From positions 307,001 through 371,000 of the forward strand of contig JAXRKP010000234.1 of the NCBI GenBank assembly GCA_037039925.1: 64,000 bases of DNA. The letters run 5' to 3'. Of the stretch, positions 35,729-47,508 are shown in pieces. The first letter of the stretch is position 1. Each line of letters begins with the position of its first letter. The translations under genes and the position numbers were made by a program. The notes beneath the pieces were generated by a model. That model saw only the letters and a list, made by a program, of their open reading frames with translations. It made no database searches and was not told the origin of the DNA. This stretch comes from Doris montereyensis (taxonomy: Eukaryota; Mollusca; Gastropoda; Nudibranchia; Dorididae).

Positions 35729-37466
35729 AATGCACCAGCAACAAAACCCTCGCCGAAAAGAAAGCGCTTTTGAGATCTAGCCCCCCCCCCACCTCCCATC
35801 ATCACTTCTCCGCTGCTCCCGTCATCACTTCTCTAACTACTCTACAGTCACATAGAGCGCCCCACTAGACTAGCACAAACTTGTCTTTATCGATCGATAA
35901 TTTTCGCAGAATACGGGACGGGATGGGAGCGGTGGCTGCAAATCTTGAATCTTGAACCTGTGCTATTAGTATTAGTTTGCGTTTTTAGTAATATTGTATT
36001 GGCAAGGAGACATAGTGGGTAAAGTCACTATCATTGTAATGGACTTCAAACCTCAATTGAATATCTTGTCTTTATTTATTAGAACATAATAAATCATGGA
36101 TGATTGAAAGTTTCACTCAGATAACAAAGCACTAATCAACGAATCTAACCTGAACGGTCTCCGAATCTAACCTGATCACAGTCCCTTTCTGAACAGTACA
36201 TTTTTTGCAGCAGTAAATTAATGGCCGTAAGAGTAATCCAAAACAAAATATTCGCAAAGCCAACCAGACAATTTAAAAACAAAAATTTTTGATTTCATAG
36301 GCTTACACGCGATGAACTACGAGACAATAGCTACGCAATATTACCGTTATTAGATCTCAGATGAAAAAAATATTTTTGTCCGTGAGGTCTCGTAGAAGTA
36401 GTCTCATGGTATTCTCATTATTTAGAGTTACCCATGATTTTCCTCGTGTCCAGAATAATCTTATGTTTTCTTTCACTAAGTACGGGCGAGTGTATTTTTC
36501 AACTGTTTTTTTCAGCTCTTAATGTGTGTTCATTTCAACATCAGTTGTAAAAATCTAAACCTGCCTCGTGATCACTCAAAAGATAAAAAATATGACTGTT
36601 TTTTAAGAACAATTCTCTTCCACATGGAATTAAAGAAAACAGAATAAAAGGTCGTTGACCTCACCTACCTTTGAAAAGGGAGGTGAAATGTGGTCTGTCT
36701 GGATTTAGACGTTCACACCCAAAAAATATTCACAAAACAGACAAATGGAAAGCAAATTTCACAATATTATGTTTTTTATATCTAAGATGTCAAAGCTATA
36801 CATGGACCAAATGTTAAGAAGATTTTTCATTAGACTTTGAGAAACATTAATTGAAGAGTTCAAGTTATCATTGGGTCCCATTTTTCTGAAACCTGCCTTG
36901 TGGATAAATATTAAATAATTAAATTTCCTTTGTTTTATTATAATCCAGCATATAATCCAAGAAAACAGAATTAATTTCTCTCCAAGTGAAAAGGGTCCAA
37001 CTAAACTAGATCTAGATGTCTAGAATCTGGATTCTCTAAGTTATGAGTCACGACAAAAAAATTTTCTCATGAAAGTACACAAACGACAGAGTATGAAGAT
37101 GAATGGAATGAAAATCCCTCTAAAATCTACACATGGAACAAATTGTTCAAAAAGATTCATCAATTAGACTTTGAGAAGAATCTAATTGAAGATCTAGATA
37201 TACCTACATTTTTATGACTTCTTGTGTAAAAGATACAAATGACTTACTTTTATTCCAACTGTTAGATCTAGATTCTAAATAGTCCAGAACTAGAGGCGAA
37301 CAGATGGAGGTGGTCAAACAATTGAATTCTCAGCTGTCGGATGATGAAAGTGTACAGTAACGACATCAAGATGACGAGTCCTCGAACAGTCAAGTAAATT
37401 AACGATTCCGAGAAAGACTAAAACGAACAATTATTATCTTGAATAGTATCTTTGAAAAATATGGTT
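34346..37466. other. Intergenic DNA upstream of CARS1
   Basis: No gene seen. It holds a 28-bp tandem duplication (CTCCTGCCCATATACTGTCC unit, about 34931-34988), a CRE-like TGACGTAA near 35330, a (GA)n tract at 35682-35724, and a diverged direct duplication built on CATTAGACTTTGAGAA (about 36795-36870 and 37130-37195). A CpG-containing stretch around 34480-34580 and 35280-35470 could include promoter sequence, but I cannot define one. Confidence 0.45.
35682..35724 (+). repeat. (GA)n microsatellite
   Basis: A pure GA dinucleotide run of about 43 bases. Confidence 0.95.
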
Positions 37467-37915
37467 TCATGTACATTTGCCCAAAACTAAAACAGTTGCT
37501 GAACTAGAGGGATGTTCGTTCAAAATGACGTGGAATCTAAACCAACCTTATCAGACATCAACGTGCCGGTGTCACACCCCTGGGTGGCGACATTATTTTG
37601 TGTACACTTATGTTGCTGACATTTCTGGACAGACAGACAGACAGACAGACACTGACGAGACTCTTTGAGTAAGGACAATAATGAATTGAAATAATAATGG
37701 GACGACCTCGGTCAAAGATATTAGTTCTAGAACAATTATTATTTCTTCTTCTTTGATCTTCATTTGCCCAAAACAAAACAGGCGGTCGGGATGTTCATTC
37801 GTGGTCTGTGCCCTTCAGGGGTGGCGACATTATTTTGTGTACACCACATTTCTGGACTCATTTCTGATTCCTGACGTTACTTTTGAGTAAGGACAATTGA
37901 ATTGAAATAATATTC
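37467..37915 (+). repeat. Imperfect direct duplication of about 200 bp
   Basis: The blocks CATTTGCCCAAAAC, GGTGGCGACATTATTTTGTG, ACATTTCTGGAC and GAATTGAAATAATA occur in the same order at about 37467-37700 and 37752-37912. The second copy leads straight into the TTC tract. Confidence 0.7.
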
Positions 37916-38242
37916 TCTTCTTCTTCTTCTTCTTCTTCTTCTTCTTCTTCTTCTTCTTCTTCTTCTTCTTCTTCTTCTTCTTCTTCTTCTTCTTCTTCTT
38001 CTTCTTCTTCTTCTTCTTCTTCTTCTTCTTCTTCTTCTTCTTCTTCTTCTTCTTCTTCTTCTTCTTCTTCTTCTTCTTCTTCTTCTTCTTCTTCTTCTTC
38101 TTCGTCTTCTTCTTCTTCTTCTTCCTTCTTCTTCTTCTTCTTCTTCTTCTTCTTCTTCTTCTTCTTCTACTTCTTCTTCTTCTACTACGTCTTTTTCTTA
38201 ATCTTCTTCTTCTTCTTCTTCTCCGCCTTCTTCTTCCCCTTC
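37913..38242 (+). repeat. (TTC)n trinucleotide tract of about 330 bp
   Basis: Roughly 185 bp of uninterrupted TTC are followed by the same motif with sparse interruptions (TTCG, TCC, TAC) toward the right end. The complement is (GAA)n, a homopurine strand capable of triplex formation. Confidence 0.95.
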
Positions 38243-38882
38243 ATAATAACTGGCCAACTCAAGTCTTGAATTTTACTGTCAGTGTCACTGTCAGCGCGCA
38301 TAATATTATACTTTAACCCAATTTTATTGTGGTGTGTTAAATTCAGTCTTTAACATCTGCAATGTCACTGCTGTTTGATTTATGTTGGCAGCCAATTCCA
38401 CAGCCTTATTGTTCATGTGCTATGGTAAAATGAGTGCATGTGACTCACTGACTGACTATTGGGACCTGGGTCGTTTTAGTTTCTGGAAACCCTTAAAACA
38501 GCAACCGTCTGTGTATCATCAGTTGGCAGATGCCAGTTAGGGGTACCTGTGGATCAATTCCATGGCAATGGGGGGAGGGGGAGGGGGAAGGTGAGGGGGT
38601 GTCCAATAGATATATTGGGTATAGAGGACCCCCCTCTCCCACGCCCCCACCTTTCAATGCAATGGTTTGCTAAGCCCCATCGCTGAGGTAGGTTTACTAT
38701 TGGTCTTCAATGTCAACAGTAAATGGCTCAGTCATTGAAGGCTCGTGACAATCAATGTTTGAAGATGGAACCATATATGTTTGACATCCTGATCTGGTTC
38801 TTCTTGTATTAAATTTAAGCTGATCTAATGGAATAAACAGTTGGCCATTTATAGCTTTTAAAGGTATCCATTGCAATTGATT

Positions 38883-39032
<150 letters not shown>

Positions 39033-40380
39033 TATATATGTATATAATTGTTAGTTTCATTCAACATTTTGATTCCAAAACTGCTTGCATTCTTCATACT
39101 TGGTTTGGGGAAGAGCAATTTGGTATTATTCCTTTTATTTTCTTGGGCTTTTTTTACATAATTTTTTACAAGATCACATCACCTGAAGTGATTTTAATTT
39201 TTTGCTTTTGAGTTTAGATTTTTGCTTTTAGTATGTACATGAGAAACTGTAAGAATACAGTCATCCTATATCATTGCAAAGTTTGTAGCGTCCGTGGTTG
39301 CCATAGAAACGGCCGCCATCTTGGATTTTGACTCAATTTTTAATATCTATCTCCTCCCTTAGTTATGAATATAACAACTCAAAACTTGTGCAGATCGTCT
39401 TTTCCATTCAAGATCTAAAAAGTGACGTCGGGTTTTTTCGATATTTTGGATACAAATTTTTTAATGAATTTTTGAAAATACTATATATCGTGAATGTACA
39501 AAAACGGCGTTTTTATTATTAAAAACAAAATTTCTCAAAAAATTTACAATGTATAAAAACAATCCGATGCCATTCTATTAACATTGACAAGAGGAATCTG
39601 TATGCCAAATATAATACAAATCGTTCGATAAATGGCGGAGGAGATATAATTTTAGTGTGGAAAAACTACATTTCGAGAAAAATGTTGGTAAAAAAATCAA
39701 AAGAAAATAACACAAAACAAACGCTTCTGACAGGTTTCCCTTGTTGTAGCAGTCTCCTTACTCTTTCGACAGTCTCTGGCATTGTTACTTATGTAAATAA
39801 GATTAAAAATCTAGGTTTAGATGTGCACTGTTGGGAAAACAGACGTCGAAATGACCAGTTATTTGTTTTTTCCTCTATGTCCTATGCTTGTGCGTGTGTT
39901 TACATACACACTGACGCGCAACGCCTCTTATACCACACAGCGACGGGAGATGCGTTGATCGGCGTCGGCAAACGATGTCAAATATCGTGTGCTGCCACAT
40001 TTTGGCGATTAACCGCCAATATACGGGTTTTTACTGCCATTTTCTCAATCAGTGTTAGGGTAATTTACGTCAAAATTTTGACCGTTTTACAGCAATGGCA
40101 TCCATTAGGAGTCAGCAATCAAACCATGACAGATAATTGTCTTAGAATTACAAAAGATAAGAGAAGGTTATTTGAAAAGAAATGCATATTATAAGATATA
40201 CAAGTCATTGGCTCCATAACTTGCTTCGTCTCTATTGTGCTTATTATAGATTCAATGTTTTGAAGACCAAACATTTAAGATGGGGTGATAATGTCAGAAT
40301 ATTTGCATGTGTTATCCGTAGTTGGAGTCATTCATAATCAATATCGCATTATCATGCCAACTACGCAGATGTTAGATGTC
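39033..40380. other. Intergenic DNA with a possible regulatory cluster
   Basis: At 39297-39310 GTTGCCATAGAAAC matches an RFX X-box with one mismatch, and at 39312-39324 GCCGCCATCTTGG contains a YY1-type core. An open frame on the + strand at 39682-40191 begins MLVKKSKENN and has no recognisable domain. I do not call it a gene. Confidence 0.35.
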
Positions 40381-41396
40381 TCATAGGGTTGTATCTTCAT
40401 TGTTCTTGACGAAGAAGTTTATTGTCCTTTGATAGGTAACGCAATACTCGATGATGAGACCAGCAGTCTCTGCAAGAATATCATGGGTCACTTGAAATCT
40501 GTCTAAAACAAGCTTTTTAACTTTAAATAGTTATTGCTGCAATCTGGTTGTGTAAAATGCCTTCCTGTATTTTTCTTGATTTTCAAAATCTGAGCACTTG
40601 TTTTATCAGAATCCAGTTGCTTGACCATGCCATTGTCAGTGAGGCTCGCGTGATTACTGCTACTACCGTGCTGATTTTCAATGGTTGAGTTTTCATCACA
40701 TGTGTTTTCTTCATCGTCCTCGATGTCTGACGTGATATATGTGTCAGAAATGTATAGATGTATGTTCTCGCTGCATTTCGTTTCCGTTTCCATATCGGCT
40801 ATGTTGTTTGATTTACTGATTCTGTTTTCAACGATAGTTATGTTATTTTTTTACCAAAGGGCGATGTTATGGTTGACACGCTGAATGAAAATGTATGGAT
40901 ATTACTGTCGTTATTCTGGCTTGACTCCATTTTGTTGTTTGTTTGTTGACTTACGGTTCCTTTGTTTTCAGTAAAGTCCGTGTTCGTGGATGTTGTTGCT
41001 GTCCCTGTCGTTACCTTTTTATGTTTTCAATTAAGTCCGTGTTTGTAGGTGTTGTTGCTGTCCCTGTTGTTACCTTTTTATGATGTTGGTTTTAAAAAAG
41101 TTTATTTGGCTCGGTAATTTCCGTCTGAAGCTGACACACTCAAAACGAAGGACGAGGGTAGTGCGCTCTTGATTTACAGCCACTTTGAATGAGAAGAGAT
41201 GAGATTCCTCTAAATTGCTGTTGATAAGACATTCCAGCATCGTCAGTAATCCGGTAACTGGCATCGTGATGTCGTTTAACAACAAATGAAACTTGAAATC
41301 ATGAATGGGATGAGAGCTCGCTAACCCACGTCTGGCCTGCTTGGTAACCATACCGAAAGTCGACATCATCTTTGTTTTCGTCCTATTTTCATCCAT
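40381..41396 (-). CDS. Unrecognised single-exon ORF of about 338 codons, broken by four 1-bp A/T-run deletions
   Basis: The frame starts at ATG 41396 (MDENRTKTKMMSTFGMVTKQ) and includes LLLNDITMPVTGLLTMLECL and HLFSFKVAVNQERTTLVLRF. It then runs through a tandem pair of VTTGTATT.TNTDF-type Thr-rich segments, an acidic stretch (SDIEDDEENTCDEN), and ends HDILAETAGLIIEYCV, then NFFVKNNEDTTL and TGA at 40381-40383. Frame changes are needed only at homopolymers: T5 41075-41079, T5 41016-41020, T7 40846-40852 and T3 40522-40524 (+ strand), each short by one base. No introns are needed. I do not recognise the family. It could be a retroelement ORF1-like protein, a retrogene or a lineage-specific gene. 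The same error pattern occurs in the two conserved genes nearby. Confidence 0.45.
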
Positions 41397-41779
41397 CCTT
41401 CAGCACGTAACATGTATTATTATATCATTTCAACCATTTGAAGAGAATAAGCTACACACGAGCAGCTCGTACTGTAAATTAGTGTAAATCATTACAAAAT
41501 AGTAACATCAATTTTCTCTCCTTTTTGCCATCCATACCCGAGTCGAGTACCGTAAGGAAACCAGAGCCAATGCTATAAATGTATGAATGTTATAATCCCC
41601 ACCCGCTACCCCCCCCCCCCCCACTCCCCCACCCCTTTTGTAATTACAAGATTTGTTCTGTAATGCTTCACAGCTGGACAGCAGAACAATGTCTATCATT
41701 TCAATTGCTCATGTGTGTGCTTTATATCTTTAATCATTCGAAGCTCAGACATGATATGTCTTATCTTTATCTCTAGACA

Positions 41780-42019
41780 GTATGGGCCACAAGGCTGGAG
41801 CTTATCCCAGTTTATATAGTGTGAAGCAAGACAGGTACATGATATGTAATAATGCATTAATTGCTATTTTATCACAGGTTTTACTCCCGACTTGCGCTTG
41901 GGTTGAATGGAGAAAGGTGCGTTAATGATCTTTCCCAAAGAACACAATGTCAGACCTAGTAACTAGTATAGTCAGGATTCAAACCCAGGACCCCAACAAT
42001 CCAAATCTACTAGGGAGGC
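41780..42019 (-). mobile_element. tRNA-derived SINE, family A
   Basis: Reverse-strand copy with the GGATAAGCTCCAGCC tail block and the CTTTGGGAAAGATCATTAAC body; the head is diverged near 41990-42019. It abuts the LINE that starts about 42020. Confidence 0.65.
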
Positions 42020-45000
42020 GCCATTGACAAAACCCCCTATTCCGGGTAGATGGAACTCGTTAGTCTGGGGAAACTGTTTGTCTAGAAGGGAAACTCTGAT
42101 TTCATACCATGGGTGGACGGGTCTAACGAACTCAGGAGAGCACAGCCTGTCGAGTGAATCTCCGAACAAAATCCTGGTCCTTCAGGGTGGGGGATTGGGC
42201 CTAAGGCCAGCAACTTCATCCCATAAAAAAAAACTTTCGCTACAAAAGCAATCAACAATTGTCAAAGATTTTACATATCTGGAAGGAGAAAGGCCTGCAG
42301 CAGTAGGATATATGACATGTTGGAGCGAAAGCCGAAAGGAAACTTCAGCGCTGAGCCCCCTTCTGTCAACCTGGAAACCCTTACCATTGGCTCGTGGAAC
42401 ATCAGAACCATGTATGAGACAGGAAAGCCCAAACAAGTAGCAGCAGAGAAGCATAACTACAAAATCGCATTACTTGGACTCAGTGAGACAAGATGGCTAC
42501 AGTGAGGACAAATAAGACTGTCTTCAGGAGAGGTATTTTTGTATTCGGGCCATGAAGAAGAAGACGCATCTCACTTTATGCTGTCAAAGAGAGCTGAAAG
42601 AGCTCTGATCACATGGAAAGCATACGGCTCAAAGATTATAACAGCAAGCTCCCGAACAAAGAAAAATGACACCGAGCTTAACATTGTGCAATGTTATGTG
42701 CCGACCAATGACAATGAGGAGGAAAATAAAGATAACTTTTATAGCCAGTTACAGAAAATACTGAACAACCTGAAAGAGAGAGACACAACCATCCTCATGG
42801 GAGATTTCAATGCCAATGTGGGATCTAACAACAGAGGCTACGAAGATGTGATGGGAACCCATGCAATTGGAGAAATGAATGAAATGGGGAGCGATTTGCA
42901 GAACTCTGTGGACTGAACAATCTAGTCATTGGAGGAAGTATATTTTCACACAAGAGAATACACAAGGCAACATGGGTATCACCAGGCCACAAAACACAAA
43001 AACCAAATAGACCATATCTGCATAAGTAGAAAGTTCAGACGATCACTCCAGGACGTTAAGGTGAGAAGAGGAGCTGATGTAGCATCAGACCACCGTCTCC
43101 TGGTCGCCGAACTTAGACTCAGGTTAAAGAGGAACCCCATAGAAACAAAAGCTGTAAGAGAAAAATTCAGTGGAAGACTGTTGAACGACTTATAAATTAG
43201 AGATTCATTTACCTTGACCTTGAAAAATAGATTCCAAGCTTTGCAAGACCTTCATGATGAAGAAATGGACATAAACACTGAATGGATGAAGTCAAGAGAA
43301 GCCATCAGGACAACATGCAAAGAAGTGTTAGGACCAGGGAAAAGTCAACAAAAGGACCGGATGACATCAGACACTCTTAGGAAAATACAAATATGGAGAC
43401 AGAAGAAAGAGGCAGTCAACTTAAGCAGAAGCAGAGCAGGGAAAGTTGCAGCCCAGGCAGAAAACAACGAGGTTCACAAGGAGGTAAGACGAAGCAAAAA
43501 TATGATAAACAAAAGTTCATCGATAACCTGGCAAAGGAAGCAGCAGGATACAGAAATATGAAATAACTATACAACATCACGAAGAACCTGACAGGCAAGT
43601 TCTCCAAACCTGAACGACCCATCAAGGACAAGCACGGAAAGACCATCACAAACAACGAGAAAAACCTTAACGGATGGGTGGAGTATTTTGAAGATCTACT
43701 CAACAGGCCGGCACCACAGGACCAACCATGCATTCCCACAGCAGAAACAGACCTGTCTATAAATTGTGAGAAACCAAAAAGGGCAGAAATTATTCATGCC
43801 ATAAAGAAAATGAAAAACGGCAAGGTCCTGATAAAATCCATGTGGAGGCCCTGAAAGCAGACATCGAAACTTCTGTAGACGTATTCTTACCGCTGATTGA
43901 AAAGATATGGGATAAAGAAGAAATTCCAAAGGACTGGAAAGATCGCAACATAATTAAACTACCCAAGAAAGGAGAACTGAGCAACTGTGACAACTACCGA
44001 TGCATTACTTTCCTGTAAGTCCCAGGGAAGATCTTTAAGAGAATACTGCTAGAGAGGATGAAGGATGAGATAGATGGGAGACTCAGATATATCACCAAGC
44101 AGGCTTTAGGAAAGATTGTTCCTGCACAGATCAGATTTCCACCCTCCGGATCATTGTCGAACAAACTTTGAATGGAATACTCCACTGCATATCAACTTTG
44201 TGGATTTCCAAAAAGCTTTCAACAGCTTGCACAGAGAGAGCCTATGACAGCTCCAACGACATGGTATTCCTATCTAAATTTCAAACTTAATAAAGATGTC
44301 GAATGAAGGAGTAACTTGCCAAGTCCAAGGAGGACAGGTGACCCGTTGCTTCCAGGTAAAGACTGGGGTACACCAGAGACACCTTCTCTCACCATTCTTG
44401 TTTCTACTGGCCATAGACTGGGTGATGAGAAGAACCACAGAAGAGAAGAAAAATCACATTTAGTGGACTGTGGACTCAGCTTGATGACCTGGACTTTGCA
44501 GATGACCCTCCCCTGCTCTCCCATACCCAACAGCAGATGTAGGAAAAGACCTCAACATTAGCCTCCTATGCAGCTCAGATTGGTCTCAACATTCACTCAA
44601 AGACCCAATTGCTGAAAGTAAATGAAGGCAATGACGAATCTGTGACTCTAGACGGATTCCCCCTTGAAGAGACCAAAATATTCTTCTTATCTTACATTCA
44701 CATACTTCGGCAGTGTCATCGATCGGCAAGGAGGAACAGATGGGGATGCGTAAACAAGAATCAGGAAAGCAAGAGTAACCTGCATGTCGTTGAAAAATAT
44801 TTGGAAGTCCCGAATAATATCCACAATAACCAAAATCCGCCTCTTCAATTTTAACATCAAGTCTGTTCTTTTGTTTGGAGCTGAGACCTGGAGAATAACA
44901 AAGACCACCATAGGGAAACTCCAGACATTTACTAACAGCTGCTTATGAAAGATCCTCCGAATATTCTGGCCTGACACCATCGGCAACAGAGACCTTTGGG

Positions 45001-45055
45001 AAAGAAGCTCCCAACTCTCAGTTGAAGAAGACATTCAAAAGAGAAGACATTGACA
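42020..45055 (+). mobile_element. Endonuclease/RT LINE (RTE-like), near full length but frameshifted
   Basis: After a possible 5' leader, the APE-type endonuclease runs from about 42370: TIGSWNIRTMYETGK, LLGLSETRW, a GDFNANVG motif, then IDHICIS and ASDHRLL (the catalytic SDH is kept). The linker follows. RT blocks start about 43980 (CDNYRCITF; GFRKDCSCTDQIST; DDLDFADDPPLLS keeps FADD). The post-RT part includes FGAETWRITKT and IFWPDTIGNRDLWERSSQ, then the element stops short near 45055, lacking the final zinc-knuckle-like tail. Stops and frame changes are frequent in the RT. The copy at 18375 belongs to the same broad group and supplies the missing 3' end. Confidence 0.85.
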
Positions 45056-45107
45056 AAGCCAACACAGTCTATCAGAGAGCAAAGTAACAAGGTTCTGTTG
45101 CAGTTGA

Positions 45108-45176
45108 AGAGAGAGTAAGATGAAAGATGAGTGAAAGGAAAGAAGGACCTACCAGTAACGCCTGTCAACCGCCCAC
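45108..45176 (+). repeat. Dispersed repeat family B, right half
   Basis: GATGAAAGATGAGTGAAAGG, then ACCTACCAGTAACGCCTG and CAACCGCCCAC, lying just past the LINE end. Only the 3' half of the repeat is present. Confidence 0.55.
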
Positions 45177-45194
45177 TAAAGAGAGGAAACAATA

Positions 45195-45480
45195 GATATA
45201 GATGGATATATAGTCTGTATCTCCAAAAATGTGCTGGCACACCTACTGTACAACCTTTATCTCCCAACAAACCATTTCAATCAAAGTACCCTGGGGAGCA
45301 TACAGTACAACAGCCTGTTAAGCACTTCATACTAACACTCTTACAAAACCTTTCCTTACCTATTAATTGGGTACTCATTCATACCCTAGTCGAATGAGGA
45401 AAGCAGAGTGAAGTATCTTTCCTAACTAAGAATACAACACCGTGAACCAATGCTGTAGTGATTACAAACACACAGCACTA
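45195..45480 (-). mobile_element. SINE-like repeat, family C
   Basis: Reverse-strand copy: the + strand shows TATAGTCTGTATCTCC at one end, GGTACTCATTCATACCCTAG in the middle and GAACCAATGCTGTAGTGATT at the head end. It is paralogous to 46000-46290 in the same orientation. Confidence 0.55.
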
Positions 45481-45999
45481 CAGTTTCACCACAATGCCTC
45501 TGCCACAACAGACAACAGAGTGACTGAAAGAAGTAACAGACCATTTGTCAGTCAGGCATCCATCCACACGGCATATATGACACCTCACAGAATATATATT
45601 GCATACGTACGTGAATACACATAATAATGCTGTGGACATCATTAGCAAAGAAAATTGTGTTTTATTTATATTTAAATCTAAGTATAAAATATGTCATTGT
45701 TACCGTAAACATTTGTAAATATATATATATATATATGTATTCATATATACATATATTATTCATAAATAAATTGTCATATAAAATAGGACACATTGATGAC
45801 ATTTCGGAATGTGTAGCATGAGACTAAAACTATAAAACAACGCACACCGTGTGGAATTTACAACCAAAGAATGAAACAATCTGTCAAACCATCCGAGCAT
45901 TGAATGAAACAGAAAAAGATTAAAACCATGGATGCATGAGGCCTGGACAAATAAAACGATTGCAGCATATTTTGTTACCTATGAAAAAAAGGATAAAGA

Positions 46000-46290
46000 T
46001 AAAGATGAATTTATAGTCTGTATCCCTGCACAAGCAAGGGCTGCACACCATTTATCCCTCGGAAGGCCATTCCCTTCAAAGTCCTTCTAAACTACCTGGG
46101 AAGCACACCGTACAATCTGACAAGATCTATATCTACCTATAGCCGGGTATTCATTCACACCTGAGTTGAGTGAGGAAAACAGTGAAATACCTCTCCCCAA
46201 GAAAAAAAGAATAAAACTTATGAAAGAATACCAGGGCCAGCCATGAGTTTTGAATCAGTATAGCCATGATCACAAACCAGTAAACATGTA
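46000..46290 (-). mobile_element. SINE-like repeat, family C
   Basis: + strand blocks TATAGTCTGTATCCCTGCAC, GGGTATTCATTCACACCTGA and GAATCAGTATAGCCATGATC mirror the order in 45195-45480. The two copies are about half a kilobase apart with AT-rich DNA between them (45481-45999), in which I see only a (TA)n stretch near 45718. Confidence 0.55.
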
Positions 46291-47349
46291 TATTGCTATA
46301 CGCTCTTAAAAAATGTTAAAAATATCTTTTGTTATTGATAATATTCATAAGACAATTAATTAAGATCTAAATTAAAATAACAAATATTCAAAAGGCCAAC
46401 AGACATCGCTCAATTGGTTTCAAAAATGCCGGCAGGGCAGCAGAAATACATCCAAGATTGGAAGAATGAGTTTACGTAAGTTACAAGACAATTTAAGTTT
46501 TTTTAAAATGAAAGCGACCGAAAGATAAACCTCAGGAGTAATCTCATAATCTGATCGACACATTGAGGGTATGAAAAAAGAGCAATGACAAAATGAAACA
46601 TCTTAATAAACACAGGTAACTATTTCTCAAGAGTCGATTTTGTCCTGAATATTATTCCCATCAAAGAGACTAAACTGTACTATTTACTTGAGAATGCTGA
46701 CAAAGGCAAAGAGCATCAGTAAATCTTACATGACCTGATCACACTGCGCTAACTACTGGTGATGTTCCTGTGTTAATGAAGAGACACTAAGATGATGAAA
46801 CACAAATTTAAGGTTTGAACTTAAACACTTGGTGAAAATAAGAGTTTCAAATCAGCACATGAACATATGAAGTGACTTCCGGTAATTTCAATTTATTTAA
46901 CGGGAATGACCGTTTGTTTATGTTTCATACGAAGTAAAATGTGGAAAAGAAAAAGGCGTAAATCATAAAGAAGCACCAGCCAATCATCAACAACACCATT
47001 GGTGAGGAAATTTACAATTTAAATTCGCACTTGATCAACGAATGAACAGTGAAGTTACTCAATTTTTTTTTCAAAGAATCCAAAAGCAATAAATTCACAC
47101 CTGATCAATGAATGAACAGTGAAGTTACTCAATTTTTTTTACAAAGAATCCAAAAGCAAAATTGAAAAAGGACCACCCCCCAAAAAAAAAGGATTCATGG
47201 CTACTGGATTCTTTAACTTCATCAGATAGGCAGAAGTGAACAATATTAATACACAATATATGTATATAAGTATCAAAATATGAAATCTCTTGCAAAATAA
47301 TTAAATTCTGATAAAGGATACAAAGAATATATTATGTCAAATGGTTTGA
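46291..47349. other. Intergenic DNA with a 62-bp tandem duplication
   Basis: No gene seen. At about 47028-47155 two copies of a unit containing GATCAACGAATGAACAGTGA, GTTACTCAATTTTTTTT and AAAGAATCCAAAAGCAA lie head to tail. Confidence 0.55.
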
Positions 47350-47508
47350 TTGTTTGTTTAATTGGAATTTACCCCATCCACCATTTGTGATGATCTCATG
47401 ATGAATTAAGATTAAGAGTAAGAGGAAATAGCAAGATGAAAGGATAGGTAAAAGAGTGAAAGTGAAAAGAAAGAAGTAGGACCTACCAGCACCCGCCAAC
47501 TGCCCACA
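47350..47508 (+). repeat. Dispersed repeat family B
   Basis: Full-length copy: TTGTTTAATTGGAATTTACC, CCATCCACCATTTGTGATGA, AAGAAGTAGGACCTACCAGC and CCGCCAACTGCCCAC, with a short internal duplication (ATTAAGATTAAGAGTAAGAG). Confidence 0.65.

Noticed and set aside
39655..40194. 179-codon + strand ORF
   Set aside because: It starts with GTG, shows no domain, and has no splice or promoter support; an internal ATG frame remains possible but unsupported.
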